From Bordetella parapertussis (GTDB taxonomy: Bacteria; Pseudomonadota; Gammaproteobacteria; Burkholderiales; Burkholderiaceae_B): a stretch of DNA of 59,469 bases. Every line of letters begins with the position of its first letter. Position 1 is the stretch's first letter. The stretch is taken from assembly GCA_945895265.1 (NCBI GenBank), contig CAMDEF010000019.1, forward strand, positions 1 through 59,469. The letters are read 5' to 3'. Position numbers and translations under genes: made by a program. Positions 26,554-35,703 of this stretch are shown one piece after another. The notes under the pieces are model-generated. The model saw only the letters and a list, made by a program, of their open reading frames with translations, made no database searches and was not told the DNA's origin.

Positions 26554-26973
26554 CTATTCGTCGGGGATTAGCCTTTTACCTAGGCTCACAGAGGCATCGA
26601 TTTTGTAGCCGAGTGCTTCGTAAAAGCCCAAGGCCTGTGCGTTTGTTTCACGAACCTGTAAGTTCAATTTTGGGCATCCAACTGCTAAGAGTAGGTGCTC
26701 ACCGAACTGCATGAGTTGCCTAGCGTAGCCACGTCGCTGGTGATTAGGTGATACGGCTAGATAGTTGATCCAGCCTCTGTGACCTTCGTAGCCAAACATT
26801 GCACTTGCAACGATTTCTTGATTGACTTCACCAACGACAAACCATTCAGGGTTAACAGCCAGTTTACGTTCAATGTCCAAGTGTGGATTGTTCCATGAAC
26901 GGACTAACCCGCAAGTCTGCCATAGACTAACGACGCTTTCAGTATCGCTTTTGATGAAGGGTCTGATATTCAC
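26554..26973 (-). CDS. GNAT family N-acetyltransferase, YpeA-like
   Basis: Single-domain GNAT protein of 139 residues resembling YpeA. The acetyl-CoA-binding motif A is NYLAVSPNHQRRGYARQLM, with the RRGYA loop at about 81-85, and motif B includes ALGFYEALGYK. The substrate amine is unknown. It lies between the PLP enzyme and the Ntn hydrolase, all on the minus strand, but with spacing that does not require an operon. Confidence 0.87.
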   Translation of the reverse strand: MNIRPFIKSDTESVVSLWQTCGLVRSWNNPHLDIERKLAVNPEWFVVGEVNQEIVASAMFGYEGHRGWINYLAVSPNHQRRGYARQLMQFGEHLLLAVGCPKLNLQVRETNAQALGFYEALGYKIDASVSLGKRLIPDE

Positions 26974-27069
26974 GTCTTTCTTCTCAACCCAATGACGTTG
27001 AAAGAGAGCCTGATGAAGACGGCTGTTAATACGGCGGCGATGATTGAGGTGACGATTAGCATTGGTACA

Positions 27070-28140
27070 TTACTTTAGTAGCGCGATCGAGTGCAGAGAC
27101 TTTCCATTCAGATCCCAATCTGAAAAGGTGATCTTCTGGATTCCTGGGTTTTCAAAGGAACGGACGCTATAGCTTTTGGACTTTAAGTTGGCGACGATCA
27201 CCCACTCTGTAAATTCATACGAATTGACGCCACCACCATAGCCACTCGAGCTATCTAAGTGAATCGCGCCGTAGGGTATATCAAAATTATTCATGATGTG
27301 CCAAGCTCTGCTTTCTTGAATGGCTGTGGTGGCAGCAGGAGTATTGAGAACAAACTGCGACACTCGAATAAAACGATCAGGGCTCAAAAAACTACCGGGT
27401 AACCCATGCATGCCGTTTCCAGAGCTAGCGGCCGAAAATTTCTGGCCCTTAACTGTTAAAGGCGCCTTATCCGTACCCGACAAATTGACGTAGTTGCCAA
27501 TATTTTGAAGGTGCCAAGAAAACGCGGGGTCGTTGGTCATAGTGCCAATCGTGTTGTCGGTCATGACCAACTTACCGTCAAGATATTCAACCACTAAACT
27601 TTTGCCCTGCGAATCATGCAAGGTCATTCTCGCTTTGGCGACGCCACCCCATTCTTTTAGCGGTGCGCTGTTCACAAACATCTTTGGCAGCGCGTCTTTT
27701 ACCTCTTGAACCGTTGCAAAATTGGTTAATGCATACAACAACATTTGCTGTGGCGCAATACTGTTAGATGACTGTTCTTGAGTGGGGGTTTGATACTGCG
27801 CAGTATTGGGGGCATTTAATAATCCACCTACAAGACCCGCTTCATTCATCCCGTCTACATAGAGAGGCAAGCCAAACGCATTCGTACCAACAGTCGCATA
27901 CTTAGCAACCCAGTTTTTGCCCGAACCCGATGCGCCATCAATGCCTACACCTTGAAAGGCATAACCACGTGGGGTTTTTAATATCGCAGACTTGAGTGGA
28001 ATTCCAAACTCCATGGTTCTGCCATAGACGCGACCGTCATCGTTGCCCGCCAAGACCATTGAGGTGCAGGCGTGAGCCTGGGATAAGCCGATGAAACATG
28101 AAGTTAAAGTGCAAATGAGGTAGTTGATTTTTTTAAACAT
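27070..28140 (-). CDS. Secreted linear amide C-N hydrolase (choloylglycine hydrolase family)
   Basis: Ntn-hydrolase of the bile salt hydrolase/penicillin V acylase family, 356 residues from ATG 28140. The first 24 residues form a signal peptide ending AHA, directly before Cys25, the expected N-terminal nucleophile of the mature enzyme (CTSMVLAG). The family RTMEF motif follows, as do a NxGL-like MNEAGLVGG segment and a C-terminal Arg-rich strand. Signal peptidase cleavage alone could therefore generate the active enzyme in the periplasm. An upstream in-frame ATG at 28179 is less likely. The substrate could be an N-acyl amino acid or signal; not determined. Confidence 0.85.
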   Translation of the reverse strand: MFKKINYLICTLTSCFIGLSQAHACTSMVLAGNDDGRVYGRTMEFGIPLKSAILKTPRGYAFQGVGIDGASGSGKNWVAKYATVGTNAFGLPLYVDGMNEAGLVGGLLNAPNTAQYQTPTQEQSSNSIAPQQMLLYALTNFATVQEVKDALPKMFVNSAPLKEWGGVAKARMTLHDSQGKSLVVEYLDGKLVMTDNTIGTMTNDPAFSWHLQNIGNYVNLSGTDKAPLTVKGQKFSAASSGNGMHGLPGSFLSPDRFIRVSQFVLNTPAATTAIQESRAWHIMNNFDIPYGAIHLDSSSGYGGGVNSYEFTEWVIVANLKSKSYSVRSFENPGIQKITFSDWDLNGKSLHSIALLK

Positions 28141-28357
28141 GATTGACTCGACATTGTGGTCGTTAAAGGAAAAAAACAATTACTCAGCCTGAGGGCGAAC
28201 TCGCATCGCCGGTTTTTCAAGATACTTCGAGACGGCGTTGCCACCTCGGGTCTGTGATAGCGATCCCTAGAATGTCTATATGGTAGGCGTTGCGCTTTGC
28301 TTTGGCAATCATCAAACCGTATTGGATTGTTAACGTATTGTTTCAATGCTTACCTGT

Positions 28358-29254
28358 TCATCTCCAGTCTTTTGCCTGCTGAGCGAGATGTTTTTTGAAT
28401 ATTGTTGCGATTGGGGATAGTTTTTTACCTTTCGGTCTCACAATATGCCAACTTGATTCAATAGGAAATTCTTTGCATTTTAAAACTGCAACATCTTCTT
28501 GATCAGACTTATCACCTAGAGAGTATTTAGAGAGAACCGCGATACCTAAGCCGCCGATCACGGCCTGCTTAATTGCCTCGTTGCTTCCCAACTCGAGCCT
28601 GACATCCGGTCTGAACTTCAGTTTCTTAAAGTGGGCATCTGCCGCCATCCTCGTGCCTGAACCCTTTTCTCTAAAAATAAATTTTTCACCTTTCAATGAA
28701 GCAAGATCGATAGCCCTTTTTTTGGCAAACCAATGCTCTTTGGAGGCGACTAATAACAAAGGATTTGGCATAAATACTTCGTCTTCTATTTCAAGATGAA
28801 GCGGAGGTTGAGACATGATGTATAGATCATCTAAGTTCTCTTCTAGCCTTTTCACAACGCCATCACGGTTGAGTATTTCTAAAGCTATGTCTATGTGGGG
28901 ATACTTTGAGCAAAAAGTTCCTAAGATTCTTGGGATGAAATATTTGGCCGTACTCACAACGGCAACCTTTAATTTGCCTCGTGTTAATCCTTTGATGCCA
29001 TCAATCTGTTGTTCAAAGGCTTCCCACTCACCAGAAATAGCCCTCGCGGTTTTAGTGAGCTCAATCCCAATCTGAGTTAAGTGAACTTTCCTAGCGATGA
29101 CCTCGTAGAGAGGGACTCCCACCGCATCGGTGATGTCTTTTAGCCCCATCGAAGCGGTAGGTTGTGTGACATGCACTAAACGTGCTGCTGCACTGACGCT
29201 TCCGGTTTCTGCCAACGCCATAAAGAGGCGCAATTGTCTGAAGGTGATATTCAT
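28358..29254 (-). CDS. LysR family transcriptional regulator
   Basis: LysR-type regulator, 298 residues: helix-turn-helix at about 1-60 (FRQLRLFMALAETGSVSAAARLVHVTQPTAS) and a two-lobed effector domain. The sequence resembles the CbbR/CmpR branch in its LKVAVVSTAKYFIPRIL segment. It is divergent from the SbtA-type bicarbonate transporter across an 84-bp AT-rich region, the classical arrangement for regulation of the neighbour. It probably controls that gene in response to inorganic carbon or a metabolite; this is inferred. Confidence 0.9.
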   Translation of the reverse strand: MNITFRQLRLFMALAETGSVSAAARLVHVTQPTASMGLKDITDAVGVPLYEVIARKVHLTQIGIELTKTARAISGEWEAFEQQIDGIKGLTRGKLKVAVVSTAKYFIPRILGTFCSKYPHIDIALEILNRDGVVKRLEENLDDLYIMSQPPLHLEIEDEVFMPNPLLLVASKEHWFAKKRAIDLASLKGEKFIFREKGSGTRMAADAHFKKLKFRPDVRLELGSNEAIKQAVIGGLGIAVLSKYSLGDKSDQEDVAVLKCKEFPIESSWHIVRPKGKKLSPIATIFKKHLAQQAKDWR

Positions 29255-29338
29255 AGGTTTTTATCTATACATACATATCGTAAGTTCGATTTTACTTGAT
29301 AGGTGTATTTTCCTAAAATCATCATGAAAGGAAAATAC

Positions 29339-30298
29339 GTGACGAATCTGCTAGACCCCTCCATTCTGTTTTTCATCTTCGGCATCTTCGCTGGGCTCGT
29401 TAAATCCAACTTAGAAATTCCTCAGCCGATATCACGCTTCCTTTCGCTATATCTCCTGATGGCCTTGGGTTTGAAAGGAGGCTTTGCGCTAAACAACTCA
29501 GGCTTTACTGTCGAGATTGCCGTCAGTATCGGGCTCGCAATCGCCTTGGCAATTGGCGTCCCCCTGCTTGGCTACAACATTTTAAAACGCAATTTAGATA
29601 AACTGGATGCCGCTGCGATTGCCGCAACGTATGGATCAATTAGTGCCGTCACATTTATTACAACTACACAGGTATTGGATCAAGCAGGAATTAGTTATGG
29701 TGGCCATATGGCCGCTGCGATGGCTTTAATGGAATCGCCTGCGATCATCATCGCTATTGTTCTTGCCAACCGTATTCGGCAACAACGCTCAGATAACAAA
29801 ACGCCTCGTACATCAATTGGCAAGGTGCTTTACGAGTCTTTTACCGATGGCGGACAACTGCTCTTATTGGGCTCGGTGGTGGTTGGTTTGATATCGGGCG
29901 ATTCGGGGCATAAAGTGATGGCACCGTTTTCGATTGATTTGTTTAAAGGCCTGTTAGCTTTCTTTTTGTTAGACATGGGCCTGGTTGCCGCGAGAAGCAT
30001 AGGCGAGATTAAAGGAAAACCTCCTATCGCCCTGCTATATGCCTTGATCGCGCCACCCACCCACGCGCTAATAGCTTTGGGCGCGTGCCAACTACTGCGT
30101 GTACCAGTGGGTGATACGATTCTCTTGATGATTTTGTCAGCGAGCGCCTCTTATATCGCTGTGCCGGCGGTCTTGCGTCATGCCATGCCCGAAGTCAACT
30201 CGGCACTTTATATGGGAATGTCACTCGGCATTACATTTCCGCTAAACATCATATTTGGCATCCCAATTTACAGTGCGATTGCGCTCTACTTGACTTAA
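29339..30298 (+). CDS. SbtA-type sodium-dependent bicarbonate transport family permease
   Basis: Polytopic inner-membrane protein (319 residues, about ten helices) of the SbtA/DUF897 family, known in cyanobacteria as a high-affinity Na+/HCO3- symporter. The opening FFIFGIFAGLVKSNLEIP and the ALGLKGGFAL helix, then AATYGSISAVTFITT and ALMESPAIIIAI, are family hallmarks. I chose GTG 29339 because AAAGGA lies 6 bp upstream; ATG 29324 is an alternative. It has no linked SbtB (PII-like) gene. The neighbour LysR gene is a likely regulator. In a heterotroph it could supply bicarbonate for carboxylations. Confidence 0.87.
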   Translation: MTNLLDPSILFFIFGIFAGLVKSNLEIPQPISRFLSLYLLMALGLKGGFALNNSGFTVEIAVSIGLAIALAIGVPLLGYNILKRNLDKLDAAAIAATYGSISAVTFITTTQVLDQAGISYGGHMAAAMALMESPAIIIAIVLANRIRQQRSDNKTPRTSIGKVLYESFTDGGQLLLLGSVVVGLISGDSGHKVMAPFSIDLFKGLLAFFLLDMGLVAARSIGEIKGKPPIALLYALIAPPTHALIALGACQLLRVPVGDTILLMILSASASYIAVPAVLRHAMPEVNSALYMGMSLGITFPLNIIFGIPIYSAIALYLT

Positions 30299-30365
30299 GG
30301 GATCTCAGAGCATACGCGCGGGCAAACAGGCATGCGTAACGAGCTTGATTATCTTGAGTTGCAGA

Positions 30366-30755
30366 TCACTTTTCCTGCTTACGTTTAGCAATCTCTTGGT
30401 TGATTTTTTCAAGCATAGCCTTATCAGGCGAAGACCATTGCCCACCTGAGTTATTCACTATGTAATTTACAGCTTCAGCAAATTGCTCAATGGATAAGTC
30501 TGGTTTTCCGCCCTTTGGCGGCATTGCTCTGACGCCAACATAACCATGGGCAGTCAAAATGACCTGCCCCTCGTCGATTAATGGTTTCCAGGCATTTTTA
30601 TCACCAAATTTCGGTGCGTTTGCGACCCCTGAGGTATGGCAAACAGCGCAGACCGCTTTGTAGGTCTGTACGCCAATGAGTTCTTTTTCATTAGCAAAAA
30701 CAGGTTTAGAAAAAACCATGGCAAGGATGACATACAGGCAGGATTGAAGCTTCAT
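30366..30755 (-). CDS. Class I cytochrome c (cytochrome c5-like)
   Basis: Small periplasmic c-type cytochrome, 129 residues, with a signal peptide (residues 1-21, ending FA) and one haem-binding CAVCH motif at 36-40. The distal Met ligand is likely in the AMPPKGG motif, and the C-terminal helix is YIVNNSGG. It resembles cytochrome c5/CycB-type electron carriers. It is convergent with SbtA and stands alone, so its redox partner is unknown. Confidence 0.9.
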   Translation of the reverse strand: MKLQSCLYVILAMVFSKPVFANEKELIGVQTYKAVCAVCHTSGVANAPKFGDKNAWKPLIDEGQVILTAHGYVGVRAMPPKGGKPDLSIEQFAEAVNYIVNNSGGQWSSPDKAMLEKINQEIAKRKQEK

Positions 30756-31042
30756 TTGAATGACATCCTAAAACGAAAATAATGATTGGATTACGGTGGG
30801 CAAAGCAACGCTAATGACTAGACAGAAAGAGTACGCCCATACAATGGTTGGCGCAATGCCGAAAATGCACATTGGGTGTCGATTCAGAAGGCAATCGACG
30901 AAAGCTTGACGATATCGTATCCTTGTTAACAATTTCCAAAAATTACCTCGATTTTTGTGTGTCAACACAATGAATCATTTTTGCTAAGTTGGTTCGATCA
31001 CTCATTTGATTGTATTCAGCTAACCCTGAGAGAGTTTATCTG
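30756..31042. other. Divergent intergenic region, cytochrome c / pncA
   Basis: Nearly 290 bp without a convincing gene. It contains the 5' leaders of the cytochrome c and nicotinamidase genes. A 66-codon minus frame (30768-30968) has no recognisable features. No operator could be assigned. Confidence 0.5.
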
Positions 31043-31675
31043 ATGAAAAAATTACCCATTGGCCCTTCTTCGACACTCATTGTGGTGGATGTGCAAAATT
31101 GCTTTGTCGACGGCGGCACCTTGCCTGTGGCACACGGCGTTGAGGTGATTCCTGTCATTAACGGCATAGCACCGCTTTTTGAGAATATTGTCGTGACGCA
31201 AGATTGGCACACGAAAGGTCATTCGTCTTTTGCGTCTTCTCATCAAGGTAAAAAGCCATTTGATGTTGTTTCATTACCTTACGGGCAACAGGTTTTATGG
31301 CCGGATCACGGTATTCAAGGAACCCCTGATGCAGAACTGCACAAAGACCTCAAGTTACCCACTGCGCAATTGATCATAAGAAAGGGCTATCGCAAAGATA
31401 TTGATAGTTATTCTGCCTTCATGGAGGCAGATCGCAAGACCACAACGGGCTTAGCTGCCTATCTACACGCCCACCAGATCGACACTGTTTTTATCGTTGG
31501 TCTGGCAACAGATTTTTGCGTGGCTTGGACAGCTCTTGACGCAAGGGCTGCTGGATTCAATGCCTATGTGATCGAAGATGCCTGCCGAGGGATCAACTTG
31601 AATGGTTCAGTTCAGTTGGCCTGGAACAACATGGCTGAGAGCGGCGTCAAACGTATTCACTCTAGTGAGTTGTGA
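31043..31675 (+). CDS. pncA: Nicotinamidase
   Basis: Isochorismatase-fold amidase converting nicotinamide to nicotinate in NAD salvage, 210 residues from ATG 31043. Catalytic triad: Asp16 in VVDVQNCF, Lys114 in IIRKGY and Cys159 in LATDFCV. The metal site DxHxxxH is Asp54-His56-His60. The DSYSAF motif after the Lys is also typical of PncA. A GTG-type upstream extension to 31010 is unlikely. Stand-alone gene, convergent with the aldo/keto reductase remnant. Confidence 0.93.
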   Translation: MKKLPIGPSSTLIVVDVQNCFVDGGTLPVAHGVEVIPVINGIAPLFENIVVTQDWHTKGHSSFASSHQGKKPFDVVSLPYGQQVLWPDHGIQGTPDAELHKDLKLPTAQLIIRKGYRKDIDSYSAFMEADRKTTTGLAAYLHAHQIDTVFIVGLATDFCVAWTALDARAAGFNAYVIEDACRGINLNGSVQLAWNNMAESGVKRIHSSEL

Positions 31676-31776
31676 TAACAGACGTTGGGGACAACAGCTT
31701 ACGTGTTTAATTGGCTTGATGCTGCCATAAATACTGACAAAGTGGTGACGTAGCCAGTATCAAGTCTGCAAAAGAC

Positions 31777-31802
31777 AAACCCCTAGCGCGAACGCTAAGG
31801 GT
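31777..31802 (-). terminator. UUCG-loop terminator (copy 1, imperfect)
   Basis: Read on the minus strand: CCCTTAGCG-TTCG-CGCTAGGGG-TTTG. The stem has one mismatch. It lies downstream of the aldo/keto reductase remnant and between convergent genes. It belongs to a recurring family in this window (see 39097, 45513, 50113, 58294). Confidence 0.65.
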
Positions 31803-31841
31803 CGTCATGATCAAGTCGGTAATTGGTGACCGGACAAGACC

Positions 31842-32545
31842 TTACTTGGCTGCGTTTGCGCGTGCAGCCATCGCACGCCGGATGAGACCGTTATAGGCCT
31901 TGCCCGGATAAGCTGGCGTCTCTTGTAATTTGTCAAAGCCGGGAATGGTTTCCATATGCTTGACCATGCGTGCGCGCATCTCTTTATCTGGTAGCGGGCC
32001 ACGCAGCGCGCCCATGTTTTCTGCTTGATGCACGGGGTTGCTCGTCGCCGGAATCACACAGGTAATGGCTGGATGGGAAATCACCCATTTCAAGAAGAAT
32101 TGAGCCCAGTTTTCACAACCGATCTCTTTGGCAAAACTTGGAAGCGCGTGGCCTTGGACAAGTTTAAAGAGTCGGGCCTTTTCGAAGGGCATATTCACAA
32201 GCACAGCGGTGCCTTTATCTAACGCAGCAGGAAGGATGCGCTCTTCGGCTCGACGCATTTGGATCGAGTAGTGCACCTGCACAAAATCGAGATCACCTCG
32301 CTCAACATGACCTGCTAACGCTGCAAAATAAGGGACCTCGTGATGCGTGACACCCACGTAGCGGATCTTGCCTTCAGTTTTCCAGTTTTTTAGCACAGGT
32401 ACGATCTGATCAACGTTTACTAAACTGTGTACTTGCATCACGTCGATTTTTTCACGCCATAACCGCTGCTGACTTTGCTCAAAGCTTTTGCGGGCATGGC
32501 TATCATCGGCTAAAAATTCACCAGTCGACCAAATCTTATGTAAAT
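31842..32545 (-). pseudogene. Aldo/keto reductase, 5'-truncated
   Basis: C-terminal two thirds of a NADPH-dependent aldo/keto reductase. The reading frame runs from a stop at 32547-32549 without a usable start. It encodes KIWSTGEFLADDSH and LWREKIDVM(M)QVHSL, then GKIRYVGVTHHE and the CVIPATSNP cofactor motif. The N-terminal part that carries the catalytic Asp/Tyr and first barrel strands is missing. A GTG at 32441 would start too late for a working barrel. The break coincides with the start-less 2Fe-2S gene on the other strand, as expected from a deletion between two divergent genes. Confidence 0.8.
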
Positions 32546-32992
32546 CTTAGTGTCAACGGCAAAGCGCACAAGGTCGAAGTCGAGGACGACACACCCTTAC
32601 TTTATGCGCTACGTGACCACCTTGAAATCAACGGCCCCAAGTTTGGCTGCGGTCTCGGGCAATGTGGCGCCTGTACGGTGATCGTTGATGGGCAGGCGAT
32701 ACGTTCATGTGTGACGCCCACAACAGCGATGCAGAGCAAAAGCGTCACGACACTTGAAGGGTTGGGCAGCTCAGCAAAGCCAGGCAAATTGCAACAGGCC
32801 TTCATCGATGAGCAGGCTGTGCAGTGTGGCTACTGCATCAACGGCATGATCATGACGGCCAGCGCCTTTCTCGCCAAGAATAAAAAACCAACAGACGCGC
32901 AAATTAACGAAGCGCTCGCAGGGAATCTATGCCGTTGTGGCACTCACCAGCGGATTGTGGCGGCGGTCAAACGCTACCTGGCTGCTGCCTGA
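32543..32992 (+). pseudogene. (2Fe-2S)-binding small subunit of a molybdenum hydroxylase, start codon missing
   Basis: Small subunit of the xanthine dehydrogenase/isoquinoline 1-oxidoreductase family, about 150 codons. The first cluster motif CGLGQCGACTV and the second CGYC...CRCGTH are complete, so both 2Fe-2S centres are encoded. The frame begins ...YVNLSVNGKAHKVEVEDD, but no ATG, GTG or TTG lies in frame before GTG 32678, which would remove the first cluster. An ATG at 32538 is one base out of frame: loss of a single G from an original ATGGTAAAT would explain this, as would the adjacent deletion. It precedes the large subunit gene and originally formed an operon with it. Confidence 0.75.
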
Positions 32993-33027
32993 ACATACCC
33001 ACAACCTATTCATTCACAGGTGAACTC

Positions 33028-35262
33028 ATGAACGCATTCACACGACGCGAATTTTTGAAAGCCAGCGGTGCTGGTATGTTGCTTGTTAGTTTTTCAATGG
33101 GCGCCAGTCAGGCGGCCACAAATTACGGCTTACTTGCCCCTAAGAGTGTGGCTAAAGACGTGCTGGACTCATGGTTATCGATTGGCGGTGACGGCAAGGT
33201 CACAGTCTTTGTTGGCAAAGTTGACCTTGGCACCGGTACCAAGACTGCGCTCTCACAAATTGCTGCCGAAGAGCTCTCGGTCCCGTTTGAAAAAATTTCT
33301 ATGATTATGGGCGATACGGCTACCACTCCTGATCAGTGGCTAACCGGTGGGGCGATTACGCTTTCTCAAGGTGGCTCTGAATTACGAATCGCCGCAGCAA
33401 ATGCACGCATCGCTTTGCTCGCGCGGGCGTCTGAAAAATGGAACGTGCCTGTTTCTGAACTCAGCGTGAAAGACGGCGTGATCACCGCGGCGTCTAAACC
33501 AGGACAAAGTCTCTCGTATGGGGACGTCATTGGAGAAGGCTTTAAACTTAAGGTTGACCCTAAGGCACCTGTTAAATCGCACAAAGAATATACCCTTGTC
33601 GGCAAATCGATTCAGCGTGTGGATATCCCTGACAAAGTGTCAGGCGAACATCTGTTTGTGCATGATTTTCGCTTACCGGGCATGCTCCATGCTCGCGTGA
33701 TTCGCTCGCTAACTGCCGGCGCAAACCTCGTAAGTTTTGATGACTCAGAGGCAAAAAAACTAAAGGGTTACGTACAAACCGTTCGCAAGGACAACTTCTT
33801 GGCGGTCGTCTGTAAAGATGAATGGTCTGCAGTGAAAGCAGCAAATGCTGTGAAGGCGAACTGGTCAGCTGGTCGCGAGCTTCCACCTCAAGCAAAGATA
33901 TTTGAGCACTGGCGCCAACTGCCGATTGCTAAAACCGAAATCACTCAAAACGTCGGAAACATCGATGCTGCTCTCGCAGGCGGTGCGAAGCGCATCAAAG
34001 CCACCTACAACTTTGCGGTGCAAACACATGCCTCGTCGGGGCCATCTTGTGCTGTTGCAGACTTTCGTGATGGCAAGATGACCTTATGGTCAGCGTCGCA
34101 ATCCACGCATTCGATGCAAGATGAGATCGCAACATTAACGAAATTGCCCAAAGATGCTATTCGTCTTGTATACCTCGACGGCTCGGGGTGCTACGGGCGC
34201 AACGGACACGAAGACGCCACAGCTGACGCTGCACTGATTGCACAGATTATCGGCAAGCCAGTTCGCGTGCAATGGATGCGTCACGATGAAACGGCGTTAG
34301 CACCCAAGAGTCCACCAAGGTCGATGGATTTCGAGGCGAGCTTTGATGCCCAGGGCAATGTGACTGGTTGGCAAAGTGATTTCTATATTGCCTTAAACCA
34401 TATTGCAGCGTTTAAGCCTTTGGATTTTCCGTTGCTCGCCACCGCCGAGACGGGCAATCCTCGCCCTGGTAACTGGGTCGGCTTTCTCTTTCAAAATACG
34501 GCTGCACCCTACGTGCTCCCGAATATTAAGGTCACTACAAAGCATATCGAGCAGGCGATATTCCGCTCTTCGCATTTGCGTAGCCCCGGTCGCATCGAGA
34601 ACAGTTTTGCCAATGAATCCTTTATGGATGAACTGGCGGCAGCTGCCAAAGCCGATCCCGCTGAGTTCCGTCTCAAACATATGTCAGACCCGAGGGCGCT
34701 TGACGTGATGAAGGCGGTGATGAAAGCTTCGAACTGGCAAACTCGCCCAGGTCCAAATCCCGCGAGTGCTCAAGGCAATATCGCGAAGGGTCGTGGCATC
34801 TCTTACGTTCGCTATAACAACGCCATCACTTACGTTGCAACAGTCGCCGAGGTCGAAGTCAATCGCACCACGGGCCAGATTACTGTGACACGTGTTTGCG
34901 TGGCACATGACTGCGGACAAATCATCAATCCGGATGGCGTGATCAATCAGGTTGAAGGTGGCGTGATCCAAACCGTCAGCCGTACGCTAATGGAAGAAGT
35001 GAAATGGACAGGCAATCAGGTGACGAGTGTTGACTGGGCGAGCTACCCGATCTTGCGTTTCCCTGATGTCCCGAAAGTGATCACCACACTGATTGATCGC
35101 CCAGGACAACCAGTTTGGGGTGCTGGCGAACAAGCACCGACGACTGTTCCAGCCGCAATTGCTAATGCGGTTTACGACGCAATCGGTGTGAGGCTGCGTA
35201 CCATTCCGTTTACACCCGCTTCGGTGAAGCTTGCAATCAGTCAAGCACCGAAAGCCGCTTAA
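33028..35262 (+). CDS. Molybdopterin-dependent hydroxylase large subunit (IorB/aldehyde oxidase family)
   Basis: Catalytic molybdenum-cofactor subunit of the xanthine dehydrogenase family, 744 residues, of the isoquinoline 1-oxidoreductase beta type. The start at 33028 follows AGGTGA and opens with a twin-arginine signal TRREFLK (residues 5-11), so the enzyme is exported folded. Family motifs include the GxGTKTALSQIAAEEL segment and GQIINPDGVINQVEGGV near the C terminus with the GAGEQAPTTVP motif. It would hydroxylate an aldehyde or N-heterocycle. Its electron-transfer subunit upstream lacks a start codon, so the complex may be inactive. Confidence 0.88.
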   Translation: MNAFTRREFLKASGAGMLLVSFSMGASQAATNYGLLAPKSVAKDVLDSWLSIGGDGKVTVFVGKVDLGTGTKTALSQIAAEELSVPFEKISMIMGDTATTPDQWLTGGAITLSQGGSELRIAAANARIALLARASEKWNVPVSELSVKDGVITAASKPGQSLSYGDVIGEGFKLKVDPKAPVKSHKEYTLVGKSIQRVDIPDKVSGEHLFVHDFRLPGMLHARVIRSLTAGANLVSFDDSEAKKLKGYVQTVRKDNFLAVVCKDEWSAVKAANAVKANWSAGRELPPQAKIFEHWRQLPIAKTEITQNVGNIDAALAGGAKRIKATYNFAVQTHASSGPSCAVADFRDGKMTLWSASQSTHSMQDEIATLTKLPKDAIRLVYLDGSGCYGRNGHEDATADAALIAQIIGKPVRVQWMRHDETALAPKSPPRSMDFEASFDAQGNVTGWQSDFYIALNHIAAFKPLDFPLLATAETGNPRPGNWVGFLFQNTAAPYVLPNIKVTTKHIEQAIFRSSHLRSPGRIENSFANESFMDELAAAAKADPAEFRLKHMSDPRALDVMKAVMKASNWQTRPGPNPASAQGNIAKGRGISYVRYNNAITYVATVAEVEVNRTTGQITVTRVCVAHDCGQIINPDGVINQVEGGVIQTVSRTLMEEVKWTGNQVTSVDWASYPILRFPDVPKVITTLIDRPGQPVWGAGEQAPTTVPAAIANAVYDAIGVRLRTIPFTPASVKLAISQAPKAA

Positions 35263-35282
35263 CTGTCTCGCTCGTTTCAGGT

Positions 35283-35313
35283 AAAAAAACAGCCCTCTTC
35301 TGAGGGCTGTTTC
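35283..35313 (+). terminator. Intrinsic terminator after the Mo-hydroxylase gene
   Basis: A-run, then ACAGCCCTC-TTCT-GAGGGCTGT (9-bp GC-rich perfect stem, 35289-35310) followed by TTTC, 20 bp past the stop codon. Confidence 0.85.
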
Positions 35314-35357
35314 ACTGCATCTCGTATTCTGAATCTTTCTATTTGGACTTTTTTCCC

Positions 35358-35678
35358 TTGAGTATTTACTGGGCATCACTCTTACTAGCGGGTTTGTTTG
35401 AGGTTGGCTGGCCGCTTGGCTTAAAGCTCGCTGGCTTCCCCAATATGAAGATATGGGGCATCGCTTTAGCCGTGATCAGCATGACGCTAAGCGGCATTCT
35501 GCTTTGGTTCTCACTCAAAGAAATTCCGATCGGCACGGCCTATGCTGTCTGGACCTCAATTGGCGCTGTCGGTACGTTCACGATTGGTGTTCTGGTTTTT
35601 GGAGACCCCAGTATCCCCGCACGTTGGCTTGGTGTGGCTTTCATTATTCTGGGCGTAATTTTGCTAAAGATGGGATAA
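35358..35678 (+). CDS. sugE: SMR-family transporter SugE (quaternary ammonium/guanidinium exporter)
   Basis: Small multidrug resistance family protein, 106 residues with four transmembrane helices. The conserved Glu in the first helix is in AGLFEVGW; the later GTAYAVWTSIGAVGTF helix is typical of SugE/Gdx, which exports guanidinium or quaternary ammonium by proton exchange. The start is uncertain: TTG 35358 matches family length, TTG 35343 is the alternative, and neither has a good ribosome binding site. It directly follows the terminator of the Mo-hydroxylase gene. Confidence 0.85.
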   Translation: MSIYWASLLLAGLFEVGWPLGLKLAGFPNMKIWGIALAVISMTLSGILLWFSLKEIPIGTAYAVWTSIGAVGTFTIGVLVFGDPSIPARWLGVAFIILGVILLKMG

Positions 35679-35703
35679 CCGAGCGGTACAGAGCTAGAGT
35701 CAC

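Noticed and set aside
28141..28357. Small gene between the Ntn hydrolase and LysR genes
   Set aside because: Two short minus-strand frames exist (one ends in TDPRWQRRLEVS), but neither has a recognised family or good start signal.
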